Source: JBJMQS01 sp045802605 (GTDB lineage Bacteria > Planctomycetota > Planctomycetia > Gemmatales > Gemmataceae). From it: a DNA stretch of 64,000 nucleotides. The stretch spans positions 62,001 through 126,000 of the forward strand of contig JBJMQS010000020.1 in NCBI GenBank assembly GCA_045802605.1, given 5' to 3'. Made by a program: the position numbers and the translations under genes. This document shows positions 56,943 through 64,000 of the stretch, piece by piece. The notes beneath the pieces were generated by a model, which was not told the DNA's origin, did no database searches, and worked only from the letters and a program-made list of their open reading frames with translations. Positions within the stretch are counted from its first letter, which is position 1; every line of letters begins with the position of its first letter.

Positions 56943-59606
56943 GTGCCGCACGTTAACATGCAATCCCTCGCCGGCAAGCTGAGCAAGCAGTGCCGAGACG
57001 CCCTGCACGCCGCCGCTGGCATGTGCCTGTCGAAGACCAACTTCGATGTCGAGCTCGAGCATTGGTTCGTCAAGCTGCTCGAAACCGACAACGGCGACAT
57101 GCAATTGATCCTGCAGCGCTTCGAGGCCGAGCCGGGCCGGGCCATTCGCGAATTGACCAAGGCACTCGATGGCTTCCGCACCGGCAACAATAAGGCCCCT
57201 GCGCTGTCCAAGGAAGTCATGGACGCCATGCGTGAGGCTTGGTCGATCGCTTCGCTGGAATTCGGCGTCGCCAAGATTCGCTCGGGCCACTTGCTCGCCG
57301 CCGTGCTCAACGATCTCTCTATGAGCCAACGGCTCAAGAGCAGTTCCAAGGAACTGAGTAAGGTCCCGGCCGAGCAACTGGTGCTGGAATTTCGCAAGAT
57401 CGTCGAAGGCTCGGTCGAATCCCGCGAGGAGCAATCCCTCGGCACCGCCGGCGCAGGCGCGGCCCCGGGCGAACCAGGCCATGTGGCTGCCGACTCCAAG
57501 ACGCCAGCCCTCGATCAATTCACTCAGAACCTCACCGCGGCCGCCAAGGCGGGCAAGATGGACCCGGTCATTGGCCGGGATTTCGAGATTCGCCAAGTGA
57601 TCGACATCCTGACTCGCCGCCGGCAAAACAACCCGATCCTCGTCGGTGAAGCGGGCGTCGGGAAAACCGCCGTCGTCGAAGGCTTTGCATTGCGCATCGC
57701 CGCCGGCGATGTTCCCGAACCGCTGAAGAACGTCAGCCTGCGCACGCTCGATCTGGGCCTGCTCCAAGCTGGTGCCGGTGTCAAAGGCGAATTCGAAAAT
57801 CGGCTCAAGGAAGTGATCAAGGAAGTGCAATCATCGCCGACGCCGGTGATTCTCTTTATCGACGAAGCGCACACGCTGATCGGCGCGGGCGGCCAAGCGG
57901 GCACAGGCGACGCGGCGAATCTGCTCAAGCCCGCGCTGGCCCGCGGCGAGCTGCGCACCGTCGCGGCCACCACGTTTGCCGAGTACAAGAAATCATTCGA
58001 AGAAGACCCGGCCCTCAAGCGGCGATTCCAACCCGTCAAAGTCGATGAGCCGGATCGGCCCCGTGCGGTCGGCATGATGCGCGGCATCTCGGGCATGCTG
58101 GAGAAGCACCACAAGGTGGCCATTCTCGACGAGGCCCTCGAAGAAGCCGTGCGACTGTCGCAGCGTTACATCACCGACCGGCAATTGCCGGATAAATCGG
58201 TCAGCTTGCTCGACACTGCCTGCGCTCGCGTCGCTCTGAGTCAGACGACGACGCCGGCATTGCTCGAAGACACTCGCCGCGAGATTGACGCGCTCAATGT
58301 GTCGATCGGCATCCTCCAGCGCGAAGAGCAGGTGGGCCTGAATCATCAGGAGCGCCTGACCGAGTCCAAAGAGAAGCTCGAAGCCGCCAAGACCCGGCTG
58401 ACCGACCTCGAAAAGCGGTGGGGCCAAGAGCGCGAGCTGGTGCTGAAAATCCAGGCATTGCGCGACAAGCTCATTCCGGCCAAGGCCGATGCGCCGAAGC
58501 TCAGCCCCGAGGATGAAGGCAAAGCCCGCAAGGAGCTTGAAGGTTTACAGGCCGAACTGGCCAAGCTCCAGGGTGAGACGCCACTGGTGCAACAGGTCGT
58601 CAACGGCCAAGTCGTCGCCGAAGTGGTCGCTGGGTGGACCGGGGTGCCGCTGGGCAAAATGGTCCGCAATGAAATCCAATCGATGCTCGAATTGGCCGAG
58701 CGGCTCAAGGCCCGCATCGTCGGCCAGGATCACGCCCTCGAAGCTCTCTCCCGCCGAATTCGGTCGAGCCGAGCCGGGTTGGTTGATCCGCGCAAACCCG
58801 TCGGCGTGTTCATGATGGTCGGGCCATCGGGCACTGGCAAAACCGAAACCGCGCTGGCCTTGAGCGACATCCTCTTCGGCGGCGATCGCGGGCTCACCAT
58901 CATCAATATGTCCGAGTACAAGGCGGACATGATGGTCTCGCGCCTCACCGGCCCTGCACCGGGCCTCGTCGGTTACGGCAAAGGCGGCGTGCTCACCGAA
59001 GCCGTCCGCCGCAAGCCCTACTCCGTGGTGCTGCTCGATGAAATCGAGAAAGCCAACCCGGCCGTGTGGGAACTCTTCTATCAAGTGTTCGACAAAGGCA
59101 TGTTGCAAGACGAGAAAGGCCAGGAAGCCGACTTCAAGAATACCGTCATCCTCATGACCTCCAACGTCGGCACCGACACGATCATGAAGCACTGTGCCGA
59201 CCCGGACACGCGGCCCGACCCGGCCGGGCTGAATGATGTGTTGCGAAACGACCTGCTCGCCAAATTCCCGCCGGCATTTTTGGGTCGCTTGGATGTGATC
59301 CCGTTTTACCCACTCACCGACGATGTCCTCAAAGGCATCATCAAGCTGAAGATGAAGCAAGTGGGCAACCGCGTGCGCGAAAATCACAAGGCCGATTTCG
59401 CGTTCGACGAGGCGGTGGTCAACGCGATCGCCAGCCGCTGCAAGGAAGTGGAAAGCGGCGCCCGCAACGTGGACCAGATCATCAGCGGCACGCTCCTGCC
59501 CGAACTCTCGAAGGAAATCCTCACCAAGATGGTCGATGGCCAACCCATGGGCCGCGTCACTGTTAAGGCCGACGCCGCCGGCGGCTTTGCGTATGAGGTG
59601 GGGTGA
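56943..59606 (+). CDS. tssH: Type VI secretion ATPase ClpV (TssH)
   Basis: An 887-residue AAA+ ATPase that disassembles contracted type VI secretion sheaths. The N-domain opens MQSLAGKLSKQCRDALHAAA and contains NFDVELEHWFVKLLE, characteristic of ClpV rather than ClpB. The first AAA domain has GEAGVGKTAVVEG and ILFIDEAHTLIGAGG, the second GPSGTGKTETALAL and VVLLDEIEKANPAVWE. A coiled middle region lies at about 400-540. GTG 56943 follows GAGGA at suitable distance; ATG 56958 is a later option. It is encoded after impE, while no sheath, membrane-complex or spike genes lie within the window. Confidence 0.93.
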   Translation: MPHVNMQSLAGKLSKQCRDALHAAAGMCLSKTNFDVELEHWFVKLLETDNGDMQLILQRFEAEPGRAIRELTKALDGFRTGNNKAPALSKEVMDAMREAWSIASLEFGVAKIRSGHLLAAVLNDLSMSQRLKSSSKELSKVPAEQLVLEFRKIVEGSVESREEQSLGTAGAGAAPGEPGHVAADSKTPALDQFTQNLTAAAKAGKMDPVIGRDFEIRQVIDILTRRRQNNPILVGEAGVGKTAVVEGFALRIAAGDVPEPLKNVSLRTLDLGLLQAGAGVKGEFENRLKEVIKEVQSSPTPVILFIDEAHTLIGAGGQAGTGDAANLLKPALARGELRTVAATTFAEYKKSFEEDPALKRRFQPVKVDEPDRPRAVGMMRGISGMLEKHHKVAILDEALEEAVRLSQRYITDRQLPDKSVSLLDTACARVALSQTTTPALLEDTRREIDALNVSIGILQREEQVGLNHQERLTESKEKLEAAKTRLTDLEKRWGQERELVLKIQALRDKLIPAKADAPKLSPEDEGKARKELEGLQAELAKLQGETPLVQQVVNGQVVAEVVAGWTGVPLGKMVRNEIQSMLELAERLKARIVGQDHALEALSRRIRSSRAGLVDPRKPVGVFMMVGPSGTGKTETALALSDILFGGDRGLTIINMSEYKADMMVSRLTGPAPGLVGYGKGGVLTEAVRRKPYSVVLLDEIEKANPAVWELFYQVFDKGMLQDEKGQEADFKNTVILMTSNVGTDTIMKHCADPDTRPDPAGLNDVLRNDLLAKFPPAFLGRLDVIPFYPLTDDVLKGIIKLKMKQVGNRVRENHKADFAFDEAVVNAIASRCKEVESGARNVDQIISGTLLPELSKEILTKMVDGQPMGRVTVKADAAGGFAYEVG

Positions 59607-60018
59607 ATTGCTCGTAACCTCAGAGTGCCGCGAGGACGAGGTCACGATCTGGTTTTCGTTGGAGCATCCTCACGCAGATCCACGAGTAGTTCCAAATTTG
59701 GTCGGCGCGTATTTGCTCGTCAATGATCAAGACGAGATTTGTGGATTTCGAATGCAAAATCTTGTGGCGTTGTGTCCTTACGAGTTGGCAAAGGTGGTGC
59801 ACCAAAACGCTGGCAGAAGGATCACCGCCCAATTGAACGCCACATATGATCAAAGCTGCGACATGGGATATGTCTATCTTGACAAACGGGAGCCTGCGTC
59901 GGTTGATTACACGGTCAACATGAATTTGGAAGTTTGCGTTGATGTCGGCAAGGATGGTGTGGTTATTGGGTTGGAGGTATTTTCGCCCTCGCGCCGCCTG
60001 CCCTTGTTGACGGCATGA
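59593..60018 (+). CDS. DUF2283-like protein
   Basis: A 141-residue protein. Its C-terminal third (YDQSCDMGYVYLDKREPASV and LEVCVDVGKDGVVIGLEVFS) fits the DUF2283 pattern; the N-terminal part (LVTSECREDEVTIWFSLEHP) is unfamiliar, so this is a larger form of the family. It overlaps the clpV end by 14 bp if ATG 59593 is the start, suggesting coupling. The function is not known, and no partner like the one at 4340-4585 is seen. The stop lies only two bases before the left arm of the DUF559 repeat. Confidence 0.65.
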   Translation: MRWGELLVTSECREDEVTIWFSLEHPHADPRVVPNLVGAYLLVNDQDEICGFRMQNLVALCPYELAKVVHQNAGRRITAQLNATYDQSCDMGYVYLDKREPASVDYTVNMNLEVCVDVGKDGVVIGLEVFSPSRRLPLLTA

Positions 60019-60020
60019 AT

Positions 60021-60067
60021 TTCCGGTCCCCTCCCCCCTTGTGGGGGAGGGTTAGGGTGGGGGGTTG
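60021..60067. repeat. Left arm of a 47-bp perfect inverted repeat
   Basis: This is the exact reverse complement of 60410-60456. It reads TTCCGGTCCCCTCCCCCCTT and continues through a GTGGGGGAGGG block and GGTTAGGGTGG. It ends 17 bases before the DUF559 start codon. Confidence 0.97.
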
Positions 60068-60084
60068 AAGCGGCAAGCGCTACC

Positions 60085-60522
60085 ATGTCTCGCGATTTCG
60101 CTCGCCACTTACGCAATGAAATGACCGATGCCGAGCGGCATCTCTGGAAGAGTATTCGCCATCCCCAACTCGGCGGCTGGAAGTTTCGCCGGCAATCCTC
60201 GATCGGAGCATACACAGTTGATTTCGTTTGCTTCGAGAAGAAACTGATTATTGAGCTGGATGGCGGGCAACATGATGCGCGACGGGAATACGATGCTGAG
60301 CGCACCGCACGGTTAGAGAGTCAGGGTTTTCGCGTGATGCGATTTTGGAATCATCAAGTGTTCGAAGAGCGGGATGATATTTTGGAGCCGGTTTGGGTTG
60401 CGCTGGGTGCAACCCCCCACCCTAACCCTCCCCCACAAGGGGGGAGGGGACCGGAAGAAGAGGGAAGGCGACCGGAAAAGAAAGGTCCGCCCAGCTCCCC
60501 GGAGAATGCAACGGACGCATGA
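60085..60522 (+). CDS. DUF559 endonuclease-like protein bracketed by inverted repeats
   Basis: A 145-residue protein with a DUF559 (Vsr/PD-(D/E)xK-like) domain: RHLRNEMTDAERHLWKSI, then GWKFRRQSSIGAYTVDFVCF, the catalytic-type LIIELDGGQH, and RTARLESQGFRVMRFWNHQV. Acidic residues in VDF, ELDGGQH and nearby could bind metal. After about residue 108 the C-terminus is encoded by the right arm of the flanking repeat (ATPHPNPPPQGGRGPEEEG). Similar repeat-coded tails are, from memory, common on DUF559 proteins. The last four bases overlap the VanZ gene. DNA cleavage or repair activity is inferred from the fold. Confidence 0.88.
   Translation: MSRDFARHLRNEMTDAERHLWKSIRHPQLGGWKFRRQSSIGAYTVDFVCFEKKLIIELDGGQHDARREYDAERTARLESQGFRVMRFWNHQVFEERDDILEPVWVALGATPHPNPPPQGGRGPEEEGRRPEKKGPPSSPENATDA
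60410..60456. repeat. Right arm of the 47-bp inverted repeat, inside the DUF559 gene
   Basis: This is the exact reverse complement of 60021-60067, beginning CAACCCCCCACCCTAACCCT. It encodes residues from about 109 onward of the DUF559 protein. The two arms enclose 342 bp that hold the catalytic domain. Confidence 0.97.
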
Positions 60523-60908
60523 GTTTCTTCAATTCCCCTCGCTTCTGGCGCTATTGGCTGCTCACCTTCGGTCTCTGGACCTTTGGCCTGGTTATGCCCG
60601 GGACTTGGTTCGGGCAAGTCGCGTCATTCTCCGTCGGCGACATCGGCCTCGCCAAGGTTCTTCACTTCGTCATGTATGCGAGCCTGGCCGCGTTCGCCGG
60701 GTGGTTGCCGCTGAAATATCGCACTCGCCTATTAATCGCGCTGCCACTCTTGAGTGCACACGGTGCAATCACGGAAGTCATCCAACTCTGGGTACCGGCG
60801 CGCACCGGGTGCGTCCGCGATTGGGTGATCGACACGGCCGGCATTCTTACGGGGTTGCTATTGGCGCTGTGGCGATGGCCCGCGGATAACGCCGCCGGAC
60901 AACAATGA
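60519..60908 (+). CDS. VanZ-like membrane protein
   Basis: A 129-residue protein with four hydrophobic helices and the VanZ core: DIGLAKVLHFVMYASLAAFA, then AHGAITEVIQLWVPARTG and CVRDWVIDTAGILTGLLLAL. VanZ-family proteins can lower teicoplanin susceptibility in some bacteria, but most members have no known role. Translation should be coupled to DUF559 by the ATGA overlap. Its 3' end overlaps the convergent lgt gene by 62 bp, so the two are antisense to each other. Confidence 0.88.
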   Translation: MSFFNSPRFWRYWLLTFGLWTFGLVMPGTWFGQVASFSVGDIGLAKVLHFVMYASLAAFAGWLPLKYRTRLLIALPLLSAHGAITEVIQLWVPARTGCVRDWVIDTAGILTGLLLALWRWPADNAAGQQ

Positions 60909-61944
60909 TCAATAACCCGCCGGCTAGGATAGCGAAGCTGATTGTCTGCGACAGCGTGAAATGACCCAAGAAATCTTTCGGCGTGTCGTCGCGAAGCGAT
61001 TCGACGACATAGCGATGCACCGCGTAACCAATCATCAATAGCGCAACCACTTGCCCGTCAAATCGTCGCCGCGGATATGTCAGCAACAGCGCCACGAACA
61101 ACAACAACGTGCTGATCGATTCGTAGATCTGCGTTGGATACAGCCCAATGAGCCGGGGCGTGAACGCGGGCAGATCCACCGCCTCGGTCCCACGTCTTAC
61201 CTTCAGAGCCATCTTCGTCTCGCCGCGGGGCCATTCACTGCGTAAGAGCAGATCGAGCGCGGCATATGTGGGCACTTCAATGCCATTGACGGCGACAATC
61301 ACGTCGCCCGGTTTCAAGCCGGCGACGGCAGCGGCCGAGCTTGCCTCGACGTACCCCACCGTGCGATCGTCTTTCGCGCGATCATCCATCGCAAAGCCGG
61401 CCAGCGTTTGCTGCCCGGTGCGCACCAGTTGCTCCTCGGCCGGGGCAGTCAACGCGGGGAAATGCACTGCCAGCGTGCCCGGGGCAGCCACGTAGCCGTA
61501 GCAGCAGCCGTTCAGGAAACACCCGAGCCGGCCAAAACAGATGCCGATGGCCAGCGCCGGCGCGAGCACATCCGCGACTTGCCACGGCGAGACCCCCAGA
61601 GGCTTCATCAGAAACAGATACATGACCACGGCACCAATCGCGCCGCCGATCGCACCGCCGTAGAAAACGAGCCCGCCTTCCCAGATGCGAAAGAACGTGT
61701 CCCACCGCCCGTCCGTCTCGGCGATGATGTGCAGCACCCGGCCGCCGATGAGTCCGAAGAGAAAGGTCCAGATGAGCAGGTCGGAGAATTTGTCAGTCGG
61801 AATGCCAATCCGTTTGCCGATCCGGCCCGCGATCCAACTACCGACGACGAAGGCGAGAAACAGCATCGCCCCGAAACCGTAGATCGGAATGCCGTTGGGC
61901 ATCGCCACGGTCTTGATCGGAATCCAGAAAAGCACCTGCTCCAT
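60847..61944 (-). CDS. lgt: Prolipoprotein diacylglyceryl transferase with inserted PDZ domain
   Basis: The inner-membrane enzyme that attaches diacylglycerol to the Cys of prolipoproteins. Seven hydrophobic helices are visible, with FYGGAIGGAIGAVV (about 94-107) and the signature GRLGCFLNGCCYG (138-150). A PDZ-like domain (about 195-260) with VEASSAAAVAGLKPGDVIVA interrupts the protein before the last catalytic part LYPTQIYES. Total length is 365, about 75 more than E. coli Lgt (291), and the insertion accounts for most of the excess. ATG 61944 is the start. It converges with VanZ. Confidence 0.92.
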   Translation of the reverse strand: MEQVLFWIPIKTVAMPNGIPIYGFGAMLFLAFVVGSWIAGRIGKRIGIPTDKFSDLLIWTFLFGLIGGRVLHIIAETDGRWDTFFRIWEGGLVFYGGAIGGAIGAVVMYLFLMKPLGVSPWQVADVLAPALAIGICFGRLGCFLNGCCYGYVAAPGTLAVHFPALTAPAEEQLVRTGQQTLAGFAMDDRAKDDRTVGYVEASSAAAVAGLKPGDVIVAVNGIEVPTYAALDLLLRSEWPRGETKMALKVRRGTEAVDLPAFTPRLIGLYPTQIYESISTLLLFVALLLTYPRRRFDGQVVALLMIGYAVHRYVVESLRDDTPKDFLGHFTLSQTISFAILAGGLLIIVVRRRYPRAIATAPIATP

Positions 61945-61961
61945 GGTGAGATCCTATTGCT

Positions 61962-62014
61962 GGTTAGCCGCGACGCGATAGCGGAGCGCGCTCGGCTGTC
62001 GCCTCGCGCTAACC
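61962..62014. repeat. Imperfect hairpin repeat between lgt and the glycosyltransferase gene
   Basis: Left GGTTAGCCGCGACGCGA and right TCGCCTCGCGCTAACC are close to reverse complementary (16 or so positions) around a GC-rich loop. It fills nearly all of the 74-bp gap. Confidence 0.75.
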
Positions 62015-62018
62015 AAAT

Positions 62019-64000
62019 TTACGCCCTCAATGCGAAGTCCGCCCGGTCGAGCCGGAAGTTGCGGTTATAGAACGGGTCGCCCTCGGCCAATTCCCGCGCC
62101 CAGGTTCGCTGGAACAATTCGAACTCGCGCTCGAACCGTTTTCGTTTCGCCGGGTCATCTTCGTAGCCACGGGTCTTCGATTCTAAATGATACAACTGCG
62201 CCTCGGGAGTCCACAACACGCGATACCCGCACGCACGGACTCGCATACCGTAGTCCACGTCGTTGTACGCCAGCACGAAGCGCTCATCAAACCCGCCGGC
62301 TTCCGCGAACACCTCGCGCCGCGTCATTAAGCAGGCGCCGGTGACAGCCGCGACGTTCTGCACCAGCCGCAGCCGGTCCTGATAGCCGGCCGCGTCGCCG
62401 GGGAATCGCAGATGGGCATGCCCCGCGACACCGCCCATTCCGAGCACCACCCCGGCGTGCTGCACGGTACCGTCGGCGTACAGCAACTTCGCGCCGACCG
62501 CACCGATCTCGGGCCGGACCGCATGAGCGACTAGAGCTTCTAACCAATCCGGATGAATGGCCTGTACGTCATTGTTGAGGAACAGCAGCACGCTACCCCG
62601 AGCGTGAGCTGCGCCGAAGTTATTGACGGCCGAATAATTAAATGGTCGGTCCCACTTGAGCAGCCGGACGTGCGGCTTCTGGGTCAACTCGCGGTAATAG
62701 GCGAAGGTGTCCTCGTGCGTGCTGCCGTTCTCCAGCACCAGCACTTCGAAGTTGGCGTAGGTCGATTGCTCCAAGGATTCAATCACGCCGTGCAGCAACT
62801 GGGCCGCGTCGCGGTTCGGGATGAGCACACTCACGAGCGGTTGCTCGCGCAGATGGTAGGCCACCCGATACATGCCCGGCCTCTCAGCCGGGTGCACGGT
62901 ACCGGCGGTCTCCGTGCGTTGCAGATGCTCAGCCAGCGCCTTACGGCCCGCTTCCACGAGATACTGCTTGCTCGCCGTGTTGGCGGCCGTCGATTGTTGG
63001 TGCAGTCGCCAGTGATAGAGCACCTGCGGGATATGAACGATCTCCCGGGCTTCCTCGCTCGCCCGCAACACCAGGTCGTAATCCTGTGCGCCGTCGAAGC
63101 CGGGCCGAACGCCGCCGAGCCGAGTGAGCAACTCGCGCGATAGCACCAACAAATGGCAAACGTAGTTATGCGTTCGCAACAAATCCGGCGACCAACCCGG
63201 CTTGAAGCACGGATCGACCCGCTGGCCCGATTCATCGAGCTTGTCTTCATCCGAGTAAACAAAGTCCGCGCCCGGCCGGCGGTTCAACTCGGCCACCACC
63301 GCATGCAACGCGCACGGCGCGAGCCGATCGTCGTGATCGAGGAATGCAACCTGATCCCCGGTCGCCAACTCAATCGCCGCATTGGTATTGCCGGCGATCC
63401 CACGATTGGAGTCAAGAAAGGCGACACGGATGCGCGCATCCGTCGTGAATCGCTGGAGCATTGGCCGAACATACGGAGCCGAGCTCGCCCCGTCAGCAAT
63501 GCACAACTCCCAGTGGGCGTAAGTCTGCGCCAGCACCGACGCGATCATCTCCTCCAGAAACAGCGCCGGCGTGTTGTAAACGGGAACGACAATCGAAATC
63601 TTCGGCCGCCGAGAAAAGGCCGTCGCGCGCTGCTTGCCCAATTCCGCCGCGTTCGGCTCGTGGGCCGCCATCCACCGCGCATATTGAAACTGATCGAGCG
63701 CAACGTGCGTTCCTTCGTCGCCGGCCGACATGTCAGCCAGATTCCGCCCGGTGAGCCGTTGCACACCGCGGACTAGCGACCGCGCAACGCTCCGCATCGC
63801 CCGCCGGCGGCGCGAATGCCGCGGCAAAATCTTGTCGGTGACCTTGGCGACGAGATGCGCGAGTTTGTAGGCGTGCGCGGATTGCAGATCCGTCAGTACC
63901 GCATGCGCCTGATCGAGTTGTTCATTACGGCGAAAAAGCGCCGATTCGAGTTGAGCGATCCGCCGCGCGGCCGAGCTTTCATCCCAGCCCGGTGCAGCCA
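62019..64000 (-). CDS. Two-domain family 2 glycosyltransferase, N-terminus beyond the window
   Basis: The frame is open from the stop at 62019 to the right edge, so the start lies outside. The apparent TTG at 63827 is internal. An upstream coiled region (RRIAQLESALFRRNEQL) precedes two GT-A domains. The first has ISIVVPVYNTPALFLEEM, IAGNTNAAIELATG and DHDD; the second has VSVLIPNRDAAQLLHGVI and LFLNNDV. The C-terminal segment resembles rhamnan/O-antigen-type transferases (LTRREVFAEAGGFDERF). It probably makes cell-surface polysaccharide in the cytoplasm or at the membrane; sugar and acceptor are unknown. Confidence 0.9.
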   Translation of the reverse strand, partial: AAPGWDESSAARRIAQLESALFRRNEQLDQAHAVLTDLQSAHAYKLAHLVAKVTDKILPRHSRRRRAMRSVARSLVRGVQRLTGRNLADMSAGDEGTHVALDQFQYARWMAAHEPNAAELGKQRATAFSRRPKISIVVPVYNTPALFLEEMIASVLAQTYAHWELCIADGASSAPYVRPMLQRFTTDARIRVAFLDSNRGIAGNTNAAIELATGDQVAFLDHDDRLAPCALHAVVAELNRRPGADFVYSDEDKLDESGQRVDPCFKPGWSPDLLRTHNYVCHLLVLSRELLTRLGGVRPGFDGAQDYDLVLRASEEAREIVHIPQVLYHWRLHQQSTAANTASKQYLVEAGRKALAEHLQRTETAGTVHPAERPGMYRVAYHLREQPLVSVLIPNRDAAQLLHGVIESLEQSTYANFEVLVLENGSTHEDTFAYYRELTQKPHVRLLKWDRPFNYSAVNNFGAAHARGSVLLFLNNDVQAIHPDWLEALVAHAVRPEIGAVGAKLLYADGTVQHAGVVLGMGGVAGHAHLRFPGDAAGYQDRLRLVQNVAAVTGACLMTRREVFAEAGGFDERFVLAYNDVDYGMRVRACGYRVLWTPEAQLYHLESKTRGYEDDPAKRKRFEREFELFQRTWARELAEGDPFYNRNFRLDRADFALRA

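Noticed and set aside
56015..59606. A complete type VI secretion locus
   Set aside because: Only ImpE and ClpV are present; no sheath, baseplate, membrane-complex, Hcp or VgrG gene is found within the window.
56877..59645. Long minus-strand frames across clpV
   Set aside because: Shadows of the ClpV gene, whose AAA motifs are complete on the plus strand.

Overview
The window reads as chromosomal DNA of a planctomycete, most likely in or near the Gemmataceae. This is an inference from gene content. The evidence is a TIGR03067-type secreted protein, a DUF1559 prepilin-like protein, an SHD1-domain protein, FG-GAP and beta-helix surface proteins, and four exported proteins that share an N-terminal LExRxxPA motif. 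The DNA is GC-rich, genes lie on both strands in short groups, and many gaps hold palindromic repeats.

Layout. 1-4.6 kb: end of a membrane protein gene, a HAD phosphatase, nadE, then a small accessory block (DUF4160/DUF2442 pair, a copy of the nadE 3' end, an unknown protein, a DUF2283/DUF4258-like pair). 4.6-11.7 kb: RNase R diverging from a SNF2 helicase, tRNA-Ala(CGC), metG and a DUF1579 protein. 11.8-23.2 kb: a TPR protein, a very large beta-helix surface protein split by a frameshift, a Deg-like protease, a WD40-like protein, DUF1643, AlkB, YjbQ and a DUF1559 protein. 23.2-35.6 kb: a composite palindrome, a 1002-residue beta-helix/FG-GAP protein, two more genes broken by single-base shifts, a translationally coupled HAD/aminoglycoside-phosphotransferase-like pair, rhodanese, EF-hand, subtilase and FG-GAP/PQQ-like proteins. 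35.7-45.3 kb: an alpha/beta hydrolase, a lone ABC ATPase, a repeat array, rpmA (bL27) without rplU, TIGR03067, a five-repeat exported protein, an acyl-CoA dehydrogenase-like protein, hicAB and pyrB. 45.4-55.8 kb: a membrane-anchored GTPase-like protein, a ParB-like protein, a CPA2 antiporter, a sedolisin, DUF5131, a YhaM-like nuclease and an SHD1/WD40-like protein. 56-64 kb: an impE-clpV pair (type VI secretion), a DUF2283-like protein, a DUF559 endonuclease bracketed by a perfect 47-bp inverted repeat, VanZ, an Lgt carrying an inserted PDZ domain, and a two-domain glycosyltransferase that runs off the window.

Most genes are housekeeping or secreted/surface functions. No single multi-gene defence or metabolic cluster dominates. 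The most unusual items are the DUF559 gene with its flanking inverted repeats (one arm encodes the protein's C-terminus), the nadE tail copy that brackets a DUF4160/DUF2442 module, the inverted array of about 25-bp units downstream of the ABC ATPase, the PDZ domain inside Lgt, and the isolated impE-clpV pair. Three genes carry apparent one-base indels in or next to short homopolymers, so sequencing error must be excluded before calling them pseudogenes.
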